DNA of 64,000 bases from Paenibacillus cymbidii (GCF_004764705.1 NZ_SHLX01000015.1:62001-126000); one strand, 5' to 3'; counted from the stretch's first letter, positions 17,504 to 26,310 are shown. Notes: a model not told the origin generated them from the letters alone. Numbers and translations: made by a program.

Positions 17504-19831
17504 ATGAAAGCAGGTGCCGATTTGCAGTATCCTCGCGTGTTTCAGAAGCGGTCGATGTACTTCAAGCTGCTGCTGCTTATCACGGCCATTATTTTGGTTA
17601 CGGTGCTGTTCATTTCGTCCGTCACCTATACGATATCCGCCAACAACAGCTTCGACAACGCCAAAGTTTACAACTGGGCCATTCTGGCCCAACAGCGCGA
17701 TTTGATGACAAAAGAACTGACGGCAATCAAAAATTTGGCTGTAAACGTCATGGTCACCCAGTCATACTTGTACAGCACGCGAAACAACGGCTTGACCGCG
17801 GCGTCGCTCATCGACTTGTCCCGCTATCTGGAACAACAGAAAAACCTCAATCCGTATATCGATTCCATCTACCTTTATTATGAAGATTTGCAGTTGGTGC
17901 TTTCGTCTTCCGCGGAAACGCGCACGTCCAGGATCGAAACGTTCGCCGACAGCGACTGGCTTCCTTACGTTCACGAGAACACCGCGGCCCGCATCATTTG
18001 GCTGGCCAACCGTACATTGGAGAACAAAGGAAAAGCGATTACCGTCCTGCAAAAAATGCCATGGGTAGGCAGCACCGACGGCGCGGTGCTGGTCAATCTC
18101 GACCAGCGCAAGCTGTTTGACGATATTTTCGGCCACTACCACAACAAGATGGGCTCGATGCTTGTGCTCGACCAGCACAATCAACTGCTGTACGCGGAAG
18201 CCGGTCCTTCATCCGCCTCCTTGCCCGCGCAAGGGCAAACGCAGCTGTTCGCCAAGGAGGAAGATTCCTTCGTCGACGAGAATCGCAACATCGTTACCTA
18301 TACAACGTCCGAGCTTAACGGATGGAAATTCATCAATGTGACGCCGCAATCCGCCCTGCTGCAGAAGATGAACCACATCAAGTACATCGTGCTGGGCATT
18401 TCCGCTTTCTACATTTCGGTGGCCGTCGTCATTTCGTTCTACATTTCGCGGCGGCTGTACCATCCGCTCAAGGCGGCCATCGCCCATATCGGCAGTTGGG
18501 GCGACCGGAAAACGAAACCTGCGGCCCTCGACGAAGCGAGCTTCATCCGCCAGGCATTCGATCAGATGACCACGCGCAACGTCCGGCTGCTCCAGGAGAA
18601 GGACAGCATCCAGCATACGCTCGACGAACATCGGGGCGCCCTGAAGGAAAAATATGTCAACGATCTCATCAGCGGCCACACGGCCTTCGCGCCGAACCGG
18701 CAAACGGATGCGTATATCGGCCTGTTCGGCCTCAATCTTCACGCAGGAGGCTACTCCGTGCTGACGGCGGAATGGGAAGATGCGGACGCCTTCGTCCGGC
18801 AGCACGACAAAATGAGCTTCATGCTCGTGAAATACAAGCTGGTCGAAACGCTCAAGGCGGCGATCGACGGCGAAGTGTTCCTGAAGGACGACGATAAAAT
18901 CGTCGTCATCGCCAATCTCCGCTCGCATCCGCGCGAAACGGCGACGGAGCTTGCCCGCTTCGTCCAAACGACGATCGAAACGCATGACGGCATCGGCGTA
19001 TCGGTCGGCGTCAGCAATGCGCACGAAGGCCTGGAGCGGCTGGAGACGGCGTACGGGGAAACGATTGAGGCGCTGCGGCACAGGATGTATTTCGGCAGAG
19101 GCGAAATATTGGCGTACCGGTCGGTGGCGCATTGGAGCGGGCAGCAGAGCGAGTACTATTACCCGTACGAACTGGAGAAAAAACTGATTCAGTCGATCAA
19201 ACAGGCCGACGGCGAAGAAGCGTCCCGCATCGTTGCCGAAATCGTTCAGGTTGCGATCGCGAAAAAACTGGGCAAAACGAATGTTCAGCAGCTCTTCTTT
19301 CAGCTGAGCGGCGAAATTATGAAATCGATCGCGCAAAGTGGCGGGGACGTCAAGGCGGTGCTCGGCGAACCGTTCGATTATTTGCAAACCATTTCGCAAT
19401 CGAACACGCTGCAGTCGATCGAAAGCTGCCTCATTGCGATTTGCCGCACAATCGCCGCCTACTACAACGACAAACGGATGCGCATCAACGACGACACGCT
19501 GGAGCTGGCGATTGCGTTCATGCAGGCGAATTACAATAATAACATTACGATCGACACGGTCGCCGAACACGTTCACCTCAGTTCCTCGTACCTCGGCCGG
19601 ATTTTCAAGGAAATGACGGGGACGACGCTGAACGAATATTTGATCGGCATCCGCATTCGCGAAGCGTGTGCGCTGCTGGATCGATCCGACGCTTCCGTCG
19701 AAGACATCTGTTTGCGGGTGGGCTACACCAACGTCAGCTACTTCAACAAGCTGTTCAAGGCAAGGACCGGGCAAACGCCCGGCCATTATCGCCGCAACCG
19801 GGCATCACGCGCTTCCCTTCAGCAAGAGTAG
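17504..19831 (+). CDS. membrane-bound AraC-family regulator with extracytoplasmic sensor (YesN/YtdP-like)
   Basis: A 775-residue regulator. TM1 lies at about 18-40 and TM2 at about 290-315, enclosing an extracellular dCache-like sensor of roughly 250 residues. After TM2 comes a HAMP-like and central region, and the last 110 residues form the double helix-turn-helix of AraC proteins (ITIDTVAEHVHLSSSYLGRIF, then VEDICLRVGYTNVSYFNKLF). It is divergent from the SBP operon and most likely activates it in response to an external saccharide or the loaded binding protein. ATG 17504 has a weak ribosome site; TTG 17522 behind AGCAGGTG is an alternative. Confidence 0.85.
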   Translation: MKAGADLQYPRVFQKRSMYFKLLLLITAIILVTVLFISSVTYTISANNSFDNAKVYNWAILAQQRDLMTKELTAIKNLAVNVMVTQSYLYSTRNNGLTAASLIDLSRYLEQQKNLNPYIDSIYLYYEDLQLVLSSSAETRTSRIETFADSDWLPYVHENTAARIIWLANRTLENKGKAITVLQKMPWVGSTDGAVLVNLDQRKLFDDIFGHYHNKMGSMLVLDQHNQLLYAEAGPSSASLPAQGQTQLFAKEEDSFVDENRNIVTYTTSELNGWKFINVTPQSALLQKMNHIKYIVLGISAFYISVAVVISFYISRRLYHPLKAAIAHIGSWGDRKTKPAALDEASFIRQAFDQMTTRNVRLLQEKDSIQHTLDEHRGALKEKYVNDLISGHTAFAPNRQTDAYIGLFGLNLHAGGYSVLTAEWEDADAFVRQHDKMSFMLVKYKLVETLKAAIDGEVFLKDDDKIVVIANLRSHPRETATELARFVQTTIETHDGIGVSVGVSNAHEGLERLETAYGETIEALRHRMYFGRGEILAYRSVAHWSGQQSEYYYPYELEKKLIQSIKQADGEEASRIVAEIVQVAIAKKLGKTNVQQLFFQLSGEIMKSIAQSGGDVKAVLGEPFDYLQTISQSNTLQSIESCLIAICRTIAAYYNDKRMRINDDTLELAIAFMQANYNNNITIDTVAEHVHLSSSYLGRIFKEMTGTTLNEYLIGIRIREACALLDRSDASVEDICLRVGYTNVSYFNKLFKARTGQTPGHYRRNRASRASLQQE

Positions 19832-19840
19832 GATGCAAAC

Positions 19841-20131
19841 TCAAGCGAACGGCTTGACTTTTTCAAATCGCCATATGTGCGTTTTGGCTGCGCCGCCAAC
19901 GATCGTTTGCTGCACGCCGCCCCACAATCCGGACGGCTCGCCGAGCCGTTCCCGTTTCATCTCCTCGTAAGCCGCGGCGCTCATATCCGGCCATATTTCC
20001 ACGAACAGTCCCGGTTGATCCGCCCCTTCGTAAAACTCGAATCCGCCGCGGCGTAATGCCTCTTCCATCAGCCGCATATAAGCGTGGCGGTGTTCCTCCG
20101 CCACGCGATATTCCACGAAAACGACGCTCAT
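19841..20131 (-). CDS. small dimeric alpha/beta-barrel protein, function unknown
   Basis: A 96-residue protein (MSVVFVEYRVAEEHRHAYMR). Pattern and size suggest the ferredoxin-like dimeric barrel shared by antibiotic-monooxygenase, NIPSNAP and Dabb proteins, but I see no catalytic signature. The start at 20131 follows GGGGAG; an upstream GTG would lie inside that ribosome site. It converges on the AraC regulator gene, leaving only 9 bases, and no terminator is evident between them. Confidence 0.55.
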   Translation of the reverse strand: MSVVFVEYRVAEEHRHAYMRLMEEALRRGGFEFYEGADQPGLFVEIWPDMSAAAYEEMKRERLGEPSGLWGGVQQTIVGGAAKTHIWRFEKVKPFA

Positions 20132-20183
20132 TCGCCAATCTCCCCACAATTTACAAAATTAAAAGGCTTCTGCGGATTTATTT

Positions 20184-20212
20184 TTGAACATAAAGTGGTA
20201 CAATATTATAGT
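20184..20212 (+). promoter_or_regulatory. SigA promoter of yfhP-like gene
   Basis: TTGAAC (20184-20189) and TATAGT (20207-20212) with 17-base spacing. The transcript would carry a leader of about 120 bases. Confidence 0.6.
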
Positions 20213-20277
20213 AAACAAATGGCCCAGATCAGAAGTTTCCGGCACCATGCTGCGTGTCAGAGAAGCACAATAGAAGC

Positions 20278-20310
20278 AGGTGTTCAAAAAGACGGCTTTT
20301 TGAACTACCT
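20278..20310 (+). repeat. leader hairpin with GTTCAAAAAG arms
   Basis: AGGT, GTTCAAAAAG, loop ACGG, CTTTTTGAAC and ACCT form a near-perfect hairpin in the yfhP leader. There is no T-run, so it is not an intrinsic terminator. The arms equal the terminal inverted repeats of the 168-bp element at 39709-39876. Confidence 0.7.
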
Positions 20311-20340
20311 CTAGAAGCACTTTCGGTTTAGGAGGACATC

Positions 20341-21327
20341 ATGGACACAGGCACACATCTTGTCATCGGGCTCGGTCTGGCCGGCCTCGCATACGTCGAT
20401 CCGGTCGTAGCTTCGGACGCTACGGTTGCGACCGCCGTGCTGATCGGCACCGTGCTCGGCTCGCAAGCGCCCGATTCGGACGGGCTGCTGCGCTTTCGCG
20501 GCAACGCCGCCTACATCAAGAACCATCGCGGCGTCTCGCACTCCATTCCCGCCCTGTTCATATGGACGGCGCTGATTACACTGGCGCTTGCCGCCGTATT
20601 CGGCGGAAGCTTGCCGCTGCTCCATGTCGGCGGATGGGTGTTCGCCGCAGTCGCGTTTCACGTCTTTACGGATTTGTTCAACACGTACGGCACGCAAGCC
20701 ATACGCCCCTTCTCGAAAAAGTGGGTTTCGTGGAACATCATCCATATTTTTGATCCGTTCATTTTCGGCTCGCATTTGTTTGCGATTTTTCTCTGGTCGG
20801 TGCACCTGGCCAAACCGTCGATCGTGTTTCCGGTGCTGTATTCCTTTATCGCGATCTACTATATATGGCGGACGGCGTACCACTTCTGGCTGGAACGCAA
20901 CATGCGCGGCAAGGACGACTATTACGAGCACGGGGACAAATACTATTTGATCCCGACCGTCAGCCTGTATGTCTGGAACGTGGTCAAGAAACATGCGGAC
21001 GGTTCGTTTACGCTGGGCGAATATCGCAACAAGACGGTCAAATGGGTCGACAGCGCTTCCTGCGCCTCGCATCCGGCCGTCGACGCTTCCAAGCAGCATC
21101 CGGATATCGCCGCGTTCCTGTACTTCTCGTCGTTCGCCTGCGCCGAGCTGCGCGAGCACAATTGGGGGTACGAAGTGCGCTGGGCCGACGTTCGTTACCG
21201 CCACCGCAAGCAATACCCGTTCGTCGCCGTTCTGCTGCTCGACAACGAGCTGCGGCCGTTCGATTCCTATGTTGGCTGGCTAAGCGATTCTCGGCTCGAG
21301 AAGCGGCTGAACATGGACTCCTACTGA
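20341..21327 (+). CDS. yfhP: YfhP-like membrane-bound metal-dependent hydrolase (DUF457/YdjM family)
   Basis: A 328-residue integral membrane protein. The N-terminal half has about four TM segments and the family motifs QAPDSDGLLR, NHRGVSHS and DLFNTYGTQ, whose Asp and His residues are thought to bind metal. The C-terminal part is a soluble domain. Length matches Bacillus YfhP (about 327). Substrate unknown. AGGAGG lies seven bases before ATG 20341. Followed after 56 bases by the ylaF-like gene, possibly as an operon. Confidence 0.8.
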   Translation: MDTGTHLVIGLGLAGLAYVDPVVASDATVATAVLIGTVLGSQAPDSDGLLRFRGNAAYIKNHRGVSHSIPALFIWTALITLALAAVFGGSLPLLHVGGWVFAAVAFHVFTDLFNTYGTQAIRPFSKKWVSWNIIHIFDPFIFGSHLFAIFLWSVHLAKPSIVFPVLYSFIAIYYIWRTAYHFWLERNMRGKDDYYEHGDKYYLIPTVSLYVWNVVKKHADGSFTLGEYRNKTVKWVDSASCASHPAVDASKQHPDIAAFLYFSSFACAELREHNWGYEVRWADVRYRHRKQYPFVAVLLLDNELRPFDSYVGWLSDSRLEKRLNMDSY

Positions 21328-21383
21328 GGCGTCCAGATCGCCGCAACCTACATTTGTCCGTACCGAAGGAGATTATCCGCACC

Positions 21384-21563
21384 ATGAAACCGATACCTGC
21401 TTTGTTGTTCGCTTTACTCGGCATCGCCCTGCTCACCTGTGTCAGCTTCTTCATGAGTGCCGGCGAGCCGTGGCTGGCCGCGCTTTCAGGCCTCGCCGCC
21501 TTTCTCGCCATCGGCTTCGGCTTCGCCTTCAAGGCGCGCGTCCGCAGAAAAGGGAATTCCTGA
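21384..21563 (+). CDS. ylaF: YlaF-like small membrane protein (DUF5325)
   Basis: A 59-residue protein with two hydrophobic helices (PALLFALLGIALLTCVSFFM and ALSGLAAFLAIGFGFAF) and a basic tail KARVRRKGNS. Size and composition match the DUF5325 family (Bacillus YlaF). AAGGAG lies about 15 bases upstream. Function unknown. The stop codon lies in the loop of the terminator. Confidence 0.6.
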   Translation: MKPIPALLFALLGIALLTCVSFFMSAGEPWLAALSGLAAFLAIGFGFAFKARVRRKGNS

Positions 21564-21579
21564 CCGGAATTCCCTTTTT
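21552..21579 (+). terminator. intrinsic terminator after ylaF
   Basis: Nine-bp stem GGGAATTCC / GGAATTCCC with five-base loop TGACC, followed by TTTTT. Confidence 0.85.
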
Positions 21580-21605
21580 CGTTGCGCCGACAAGCACAGC
21601 CGACG

Positions 21606-21797
21606 AAATAGGCCATAAAAAATGGCTTATTGGCTCCATTTTGCAAGCCTCGCGGGAAATAGCCAGTGAAAACACTGGTTATTTCGGCCGAAGGGGGCGA
21701 AACCGGGCCGTTTGCCGCGAATAGCCAGTGAAATCACTGGCTATTTTGCGTCGACTACCCATTTTCGGCGGAATAGGCCGTAAAAAATGGCTTATTT
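21606..21797. repeat. four-palindrome composite element (copy 2)
   Basis: Units start at about 21606, 21657, 21719 and 21771 (51, 62, 52). The order is AT-core, CAGTG-core, CAGTG-core, AT-core. Spacer content indicates the reverse orientation relative to copy 1. It separates ylaF from the convergent trpS. Confidence 0.85.
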
Positions 21798-21838
21798 CGA
21801 TTTCGCCTCGATCTGCGCTCGCCCGCAGCCCCTGCCGC

Positions 21839-22822
21839 CTACGGCAGCAGGAAGCCCATCAATCGCTTCGCTTCTCGCAGCGTCGGCGCCGCCGCTTCGG
21901 CCGCTTCAGCAGCGCCTTTGCGCAGGAAATTGCCGATTTCGCCGCTCTCGCGAATGTCGCGGTACCGCTGCTGCAGCGGCTCCAGCGTGGCGACAACCGC
22001 TTCGGCCACGTCCTTCTTGAACGCTCCGTAGCCTTGCCCTTCGTATTTGGCTTCGATCTCCGCCACACTAATATCCGAGCAATGCGTATAAATCGAAATC
22101 AGGTTGCTGATTTCCGGCTTGTTCTTCGGATCGTATTTCACTTCCCGGCCCGAGTCGGTGACGGCGCGGCTCAGCTTCTTGCGGATCACGTCCGGCGGAT
22201 CGAGCAGCGCAATGTAGCTGCCCGGATTCGGGTTGCTCTTGCTCATCTTCTTCGATGCGTCGTCCAGCGACATGATGCGGGCGCCCACTTCCGGAATATA
22301 CGGCTCCGGAATCGTAAACAGCTCGCCGAAGCGCGTGTTGAACCGGTGCGCCAGATCGCGCGTCAGCTCGAGATGCTGCTTCTGATCGTCGCCGACCGGC
22401 ACCTGGTCGGCATTGTAGAGCAGAATGTCGGCGGCCATCAGCGCCGGATACGTAAACAGGCCGGTACCGACCGATTCCTTGCCGGCCGACTTGTCCTTGA
22501 ACTGCGTCATCCGCTCGAGCTCGCCCATATAGGAGAGCGTCGTCATCAACCAGCCGAGCTCGGCATGGGCCGACACGTGCGATTGCATGAACACGCTCGA
22601 CTTCGCCGGATCGATGCCGGCCGCGATGAACAGCGCCGCTACCGCTTCGGACTGCTCGCGCAGCGCCGCCGGCTCCTGCGGCACCGTAACCGCGTGCATG
22701 TCGACGACCATAAAGAAGCAGCGATGCGTGTGCTGCAGCTTGACGAAGTTGCGCATGGCGCCGATGTAGTTGCCGAGGGTCAACTGGCCGCTCGGCTGAA
22801 TGCCGGACAATACTTTTTTCAT
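21839..22822 (-). CDS. trpS: tryptophanyl-tRNA synthetase
   Basis: A 327-residue class I aminoacyl-tRNA synthetase that charges tRNA-Trp. The HIGH-equivalent is PSGQLTLGNY (10-19) and the KMSKS loop is at 192-196 (KKMSKSNP). GDDQKQHLELTRDLA is the usual tRNA/Trp-binding segment. Length equals bacterial TrpS. GAGGAGGAG precedes ATG 22822. Controlled by the T-box leader upstream. Confidence 0.97.
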   Translation of the reverse strand: MKKVLSGIQPSGQLTLGNYIGAMRNFVKLQHTHRCFFMVVDMHAVTVPQEPAALREQSEAVAALFIAAGIDPAKSSVFMQSHVSAHAELGWLMTTLSYMGELERMTQFKDKSAGKESVGTGLFTYPALMAADILLYNADQVPVGDDQKQHLELTRDLAHRFNTRFGELFTIPEPYIPEVGARIMSLDDASKKMSKSNPNPGSYIALLDPPDVIRKKLSRAVTDSGREVKYDPKNKPEISNLISIYTHCSDISVAEIEAKYEGQGYGAFKKDVAEAVVATLEPLQQRYRDIRESGEIGNFLRKGAAEAAEAAAPTLREAKRLMGFLLP

Positions 22823-22855
22823 GGGACGAACTCCTCCTCGAATGCTTGAATTTGA

Positions 22856-23208
22856 ACGCAAAAAAGGCCTCTCTCCGCAAGGGACGAGAGACCGTGGTGC
22901 CACCCTTATTCGCCGACGTCCGTCCGGCGCTTGCTTGCAAGCGGGAAGAAAACGATTCAGCCTTCTGTCTCCGGTAACGGGGAGAAACCGATCCTAACTG
23001 ACCGCTGCGCGCGCAACAGACGATCGACGGGAATACGCGCGAGTCGGCAGCAGCGTCGCTTTGGACACGATCGTGCTTCCGGCCGTTCGTTTTCCTGCAT
23101 CAGGGCCCATTCGCGAAGCGCGTTTCACCGGTTTGCAGCAACCACCGGCTCTCTGCAGAAACGACTGCCCGTTACTCTTCCCTGACCATAGTTTGGTGAT
23201 GTGAGGTT
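22856..23208 (-). ncRNA. T-box riboswitch, tRNA-Trp specific
   Basis: Reading the minus strand: Stem I base CAGGG/CCCTG (around 23188 and 23101), GAAGAGTA, AGAGAGCCGGTGG, then GAATGGG with TGG at 23109-23107 as the probable specifier codon. The T-box core GGGTGGCACCAC is at about 22906-22894, followed by the terminator GGTCTCTC...GAGAGAGGCC and TTTTTT. The leader is about 350 nt, long for the class, because of a large region between Stem I and the antiterminator. Uncharged tRNA-Trp would favour readthrough into trpS. Confidence 0.88.
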
Positions 23209-23214
23209 GGTTCT

Positions 23215-23242
23215 ATTATACTCAAGCGGCCGGAGATGTCAA
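23215..23242 (-). promoter_or_regulatory. consensus promoter of T-box-trpS
   Basis: TTGACA (23242-23237) and TATAAT (23220-23215), both perfect, 16 bases apart. Confidence 0.85.
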
Positions 23243-23347
23243 CTGCGCGCACAGGAATCGGCCGCAAACAATAGCTGTCACTCCGACAGCAGCGTCAATC
23301 CGCAGTATTTTACCCGTGTCCACCATTTTCGCGAGGGCAAATCACAG

Positions 23348-23377
23348 TTGAGTATTGGCGCCCAAATTCGCTACAAT
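23348..23377 (+). promoter_or_regulatory. SigA promoter of galM-like gene
   Basis: TTGAGT (23348-23353) and TACAAT (23372-23377), spacing 18. Confidence 0.55.
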
Positions 23378-23421
23378 GGTTGTATTGTCTGCACCCTCAT
23401 TCGAAAGGACATGATATTCCC

Positions 23422-24375
23422 ATGATCAAGCAAGAACAATGGCAAGGCATTCCCGTCTATACGATGACAAGCGGCTCGCTCACCGCATCGTTGTGCCCGT
23501 CGCTGGGCAACAATTTGTATCGGCTGTACGACGGGGCGGCAGAACGCGAGATTCTGCGCGTGCCGGACAGCCCGGAGACGCTGCGGCAAACCCCCGGGCA
23601 TTACGGCACGCCGCTCATGCTGCCGCCGAATCGGCTGCGTCATGGCGCCTTTGCGTACCGCGGGCAAACCTATCAGTTCGACATCAACACGCCGAACGGC
23701 CATCACATTCACGGCTTCCTGCGCAACCATGCCTGGCAGGTGACCCGCTTCACCGAAGAAGATGGCGTCTGTACGCTCGTTTCCGTCTTGCGGACGGCCG
23801 ATTATGCCGACATCATGCGGCAATACCCGCACGAGCTGGAAATTGCGATGACGTATACGCTTACCCCCGATTCGCTGGTGCAGCACGTAGCCATTCGCAA
23901 TCTCGGCAACACGGCGGCCCCGCTCGGCTTCGGCTTGCATACGTGGTTCATGCTGGACGGCGAGCCGGAGCAATGGTCGCTTCGCCTGCCCGTCGAATCG
24001 ATCTGGGAGCTCGACGACGAGCTGATGCCGACCGGCCGCCGTTTGCCGCTCGGCGACTTTGCGGGCTTGAACCGCCCGGAAGGGCTGGCGCTGAAAGGCG
24101 TCAATCTCGATGCCGTCTTCTATATCGGCAACGGCGCGAAACAGGCCGATCTGGTGAAACCGGGCTGCAAACTTTCGTACCGCGTCTCGGACGAGTACAA
24201 GCACTGGGTCATTTTTACGATGGGCACTGCCGATCAGTTCATTTGCCTGGAGCCGTACACCTGGGTGACGAACGCGCCGAATGTGGACGAAGCTCCGGAA
24301 ATTACCGGTCTTCGTGCCGTAGAGCCGGGAGACGCGCTGCAATTGGAAGTTGCGCTCGACATCGAACGGGCATAG
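23422..24375 (+). CDS. galM: aldose 1-epimerase
   Basis: A 317-residue mutarotase-fold protein starting MIKQEQWQGIPVYTM. Family features: LCPSLGNNLYRLYDG in the N-terminal strand set, MLPPNRLRHGAF, the histidine-rich HHIHGFLRNHAWQV (substrate-ring histidine) and GFGLHTWFML (second histidine), with a late CLEPYTW glutamate region acting as general base. It interconverts alpha and beta anomers of aldoses in the cytoplasm. AAAGGAC precedes the start by about 13 bases. Monocistronic; converges on a gene of unknown function. Confidence 0.85.
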   Translation: MIKQEQWQGIPVYTMTSGSLTASLCPSLGNNLYRLYDGAAEREILRVPDSPETLRQTPGHYGTPLMLPPNRLRHGAFAYRGQTYQFDINTPNGHHIHGFLRNHAWQVTRFTEEDGVCTLVSVLRTADYADIMRQYPHELEIAMTYTLTPDSLVQHVAIRNLGNTAAPLGFGLHTWFMLDGEPEQWSLRLPVESIWELDDELMPTGRRLPLGDFAGLNRPEGLALKGVNLDAVFYIGNGAKQADLVKPGCKLSYRVSDEYKHWVIFTMGTADQFICLEPYTWVTNAPNVDEAPEITGLRAVEPGDALQLEVALDIERA

Positions 24376-24379
24376 GGCG

Positions 24380-24880
24380 CTACTCCTCCAGCATATCGCG
24401 CACTATCGCTTCCGTATTCGCCAGCAGCGGCCGGTAATCCCGTCCGGCGACGAAACGGGCGAATGCGCTGCCGACTTTTGTCACTTCGGCTGCATACTGA
24501 GCCGCGGGAACACGGTACCGTGCCGTCTCCCGCGGCTCTTCTCCTTCGCGCTCCTCCACTTCCGCCAATTCCACCATCGGCTCCTCTCCCTCACCGTTCG
24601 TCCGATGCCGGACGGCAAGCGAAAACAGCTGCCGGCAAGCCGGATCGCCGCAACCGCAAACCCAGAAAGGCGCCCGCCGCCACTCCTCGGGAGCCGCCTG
24701 GCGCGACGGCGTCGTATCGTGCGTGCGGCTGTACAACATCGCAGGCATTCCCACGTCGACGCAGATCGATTCCTCGAGCACGATTTCCCCGTCGATCGTT
24801 ACCGTCACATCGGCCTGGACGATTTGCAGCTGCGGGTCGAGCCGCCATTTTTCGTATTGCAGTTGAAACAAACGCCTCAT
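24380..24880 (-). CDS. conserved protein of unknown function with CxCxxxxC motif
   Basis: A protein of about 166 residues. The centre holds VCGCGDPACR, a possible metal-binding cluster. The remainder looks like a mixed alpha/beta domain (DVTVTIDGEIVLEESICVDVG) with an acidic stretch (EVEEREGEEPRETARY). I do not recognise the family. The start is uncertain: ATG 24880 follows a G-run immediately, and ATG 24892 has no ribosome site. Confidence 0.6.
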   Translation of the reverse strand: MRRLFQLQYEKWRLDPQLQIVQADVTVTIDGEIVLEESICVDVGMPAMLYSRTHDTTPSRQAAPEEWRRAPFWVCGCGDPACRQLFSLAVRHRTNGEGEEPMVELAEVEEREGEEPRETARYRVPAAQYAAEVTKVGSAFARFVAGRDYRPLLANTEAIVRDMLEE

Positions 24881-24977
24881 CCCCCCAGCCATTTTTTTAA
24901 TTGTATGCCGCTGTCGGCGGCAAAGGCAAGCATTGCAGCCGCAACAAAGATTGGCCAAAATTACCAATTGCCAACTC

Positions 24978-25006
24978 GCGTATTTTGGAGAGATTGGATC
25001 ATACTA
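24978..25006 (+). promoter_or_regulatory. SigG-type promoter of SASP gene
   Basis: GCGTA (24978-24982) and CATACTA (25000-25006), spacing 17, fit the forespore SigG pattern (GHATR, CATNNTA) with one mismatch. Confidence 0.6.
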
Positions 25007-25027
25007 CCTTCATGGAGGTGATAACAT

Positions 25028-25255
25028 ATGGCACAAGGACAAAGCCGCTCCAGCAACACCCTGGTCGTGCCTCAAGCAAACGCCGCTCTCGATCAGATGA
25101 AATACGAAGTGGCGCAAGAGCTCGGCATCCAAATTCCGCAAGACGGCTACTACGGGTTCATGGCAACTCGTGACACCGGTGCGATTGGGGGACATATTAC
25201 CCGTCGTTTGGTGCAAATCGCCGAGCAACAACTGGCAGGGCAATTTACCAGATAA
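25028..25255 (+). CDS. alpha/beta-type small acid-soluble spore protein
   Basis: A 75-residue SASP. The two family blocks are present: LDQMKYEVAQELGIQ, with the GPR protease cleavage context, and GGHITRRLVQIAEQQLAG. It coats spore DNA in the forespore and is degraded at germination. GGAGGTGATAACAT precedes the ATG. Forespore expression fits the SigG-like promoter and a dedicated terminator. Confidence 0.95.
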   Translation: MAQGQSRSSNTLVVPQANAALDQMKYEVAQELGIQIPQDGYYGFMATRDTGAIGGHITRRLVQIAEQQLAGQFTR

Positions 25256-25283
25256 TGAACGACAAGCCGTACATCGATTTGCA

Positions 25284-25308
25284 GAGGCGACGACCCGGTC
25301 GCCTCTTT
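25284..25308 (+). terminator. terminator after SASP gene
   Basis: Stem GAGGCGAC / GTCGCCTC with six-base loop, then TTT. Confidence 0.7.
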
Positions 25309-25419
25309 GCCGTGTTTGCGGTCCTCATGCAAAAAAACAAAGCCCCCGCTGGCGGCCAAAAACGACCGGGCGGAGACTTTGCGAATCGGACAAATCGAAT
25401 AGGAATGACATAAGTGCCG

Positions 25420-25815
25420 TTACAGCAATTCCTTCAAGTGACGCCGTTGCGAAGGGCTCATCATCACATTGGCCATATTGTAGTGCGATTCGAAAATGAC
25501 GCTCGCGCACAAGGTCTGATTGCGGAGCGCGAACTCAAACGCAATTTCGCCGTGGGTCCAGCTTTTCTTGTGCTTCAGCAATTCCGTCGCGAGCTGCCGG
25601 AACGTCGCCTGCATCGTATCCGTCAACCCGTTCTCCGAAATTTTCACAACGCCGCCCTTGTTCTCAAGCGGGAAATGCCGAATGCCGAATTTCCCCACCA
25701 CATTGTTGCGCACATGCAGAAACACAATGCCCGAGGTCATGTGCAGTAATTCTTCCCGGATCGTATGAAAGACGATCTCCACTTGCTTGGATAGCGGCAG
25801 TTGTTCCAAAATCAC
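25420..25815 (-). CDS. conserved hypothetical protein
   Basis: A 131-residue soluble protein starting (GTG)ILEQLPLSKQVEIVFHTIREEL, rich in alternating strands (TSGIVFLHVRNNVVGKFGIRHF). I do not recognise the family. GTG 25815 is chosen because AAAGGAGGGG lies six bases upstream; ATG 25833 lies in front of that ribosome site. About 250 bases of AT-rich DNA follow upstream. Those contain CATAATA, a possible sporulation -10, without a convincing -35. Confidence 0.65.
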   Translation of the reverse strand: MILEQLPLSKQVEIVFHTIREELLHMTSGIVFLHVRNNVVGKFGIRHFPLENKGGVVKISENGLTDTMQATFRQLATELLKHKKSWTHGEIAFEFALRNQTLCASVIFESHYNMANVMMSPSQRRHLKELL

Positions 25816-26013
25816 TAATGCCCCTCCTTTCATAGGTACGAATAGAATATTATGTCATATATATGAGCCTTGTGTCACATGATATCATTACTATTATCCA
25901 AAATTCAACATCTTTTTTCAAAATATTTCAACTATTTACGAATAACTTTGCCGAAAGCTCCTTCCAGGCGGTGCAACCACGGTTGACGCGGTCGTATGGC
26001 GTTCCTCCCACGC

Positions 26014-26052
26014 CAAAAACACCCTCCGGCTGCATGCATGCGGGAGGGCGTC
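26014..26052 (-). terminator. terminator after yvyF
   Basis: On the minus strand CGCCCTCC, a 15-base loop and GGAGGGTG, then TTTTT. Confidence 0.7.
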
Positions 26053-26085
26053 CTTCCATTCTTCGCTCTTCGATTCAACCGCACC

Positions 26086-26310
26086 TTACCGGCGAAACGG
26101 GACAAAATCGTCCTTGCGCATCTCCAGCAGTTTGGCGATCGGAATGCCGGTCTGTTGGTGAATATCGAGCACCGTGCTGTTCGGATTGGTCCGCAAAAAC
26201 TGCCGCACCTCCATGAAATGGCGGTCCTGCGTTTGCCGGCACGAGTCGCAATAGAAGGATTGCTGCCGAATATAAAGCCGGTGGCATTGTTTGCAATTGG
26301 AAATTGACAT
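26086..26310 (-). CDS. yvyF: YvyF-like flagellar-region zinc protein (TIGR03826)
   Basis: A 74-residue protein with two CxxC knuckles (NCKQCHRLYI and FYCDSCRQT), probably binding one zinc, followed by a helix-turn-helix-like part (LDIHQQTGIPIAKLLEMRKDDF). In Bacillus the homologue lies beside flgM and comF; here it stands alone between unrelated genes. Role unknown, possibly regulatory. GGGG-type ribosome site upstream. Confidence 0.8.
   Translation of the reverse strand: MSISNCKQCHRLYIRQQSFYCDSCRQTQDRHFMEVRQFLRTNPNSTVLDIHQQTGIPIAKLLEMRKDDFVPFRR

Noticed and set aside
20278-20310. intrinsic terminator or attenuator in the yfhP leader
   Set aside because: The hairpin has no following T-run and lies shortly upstream of a strong ribosome site.
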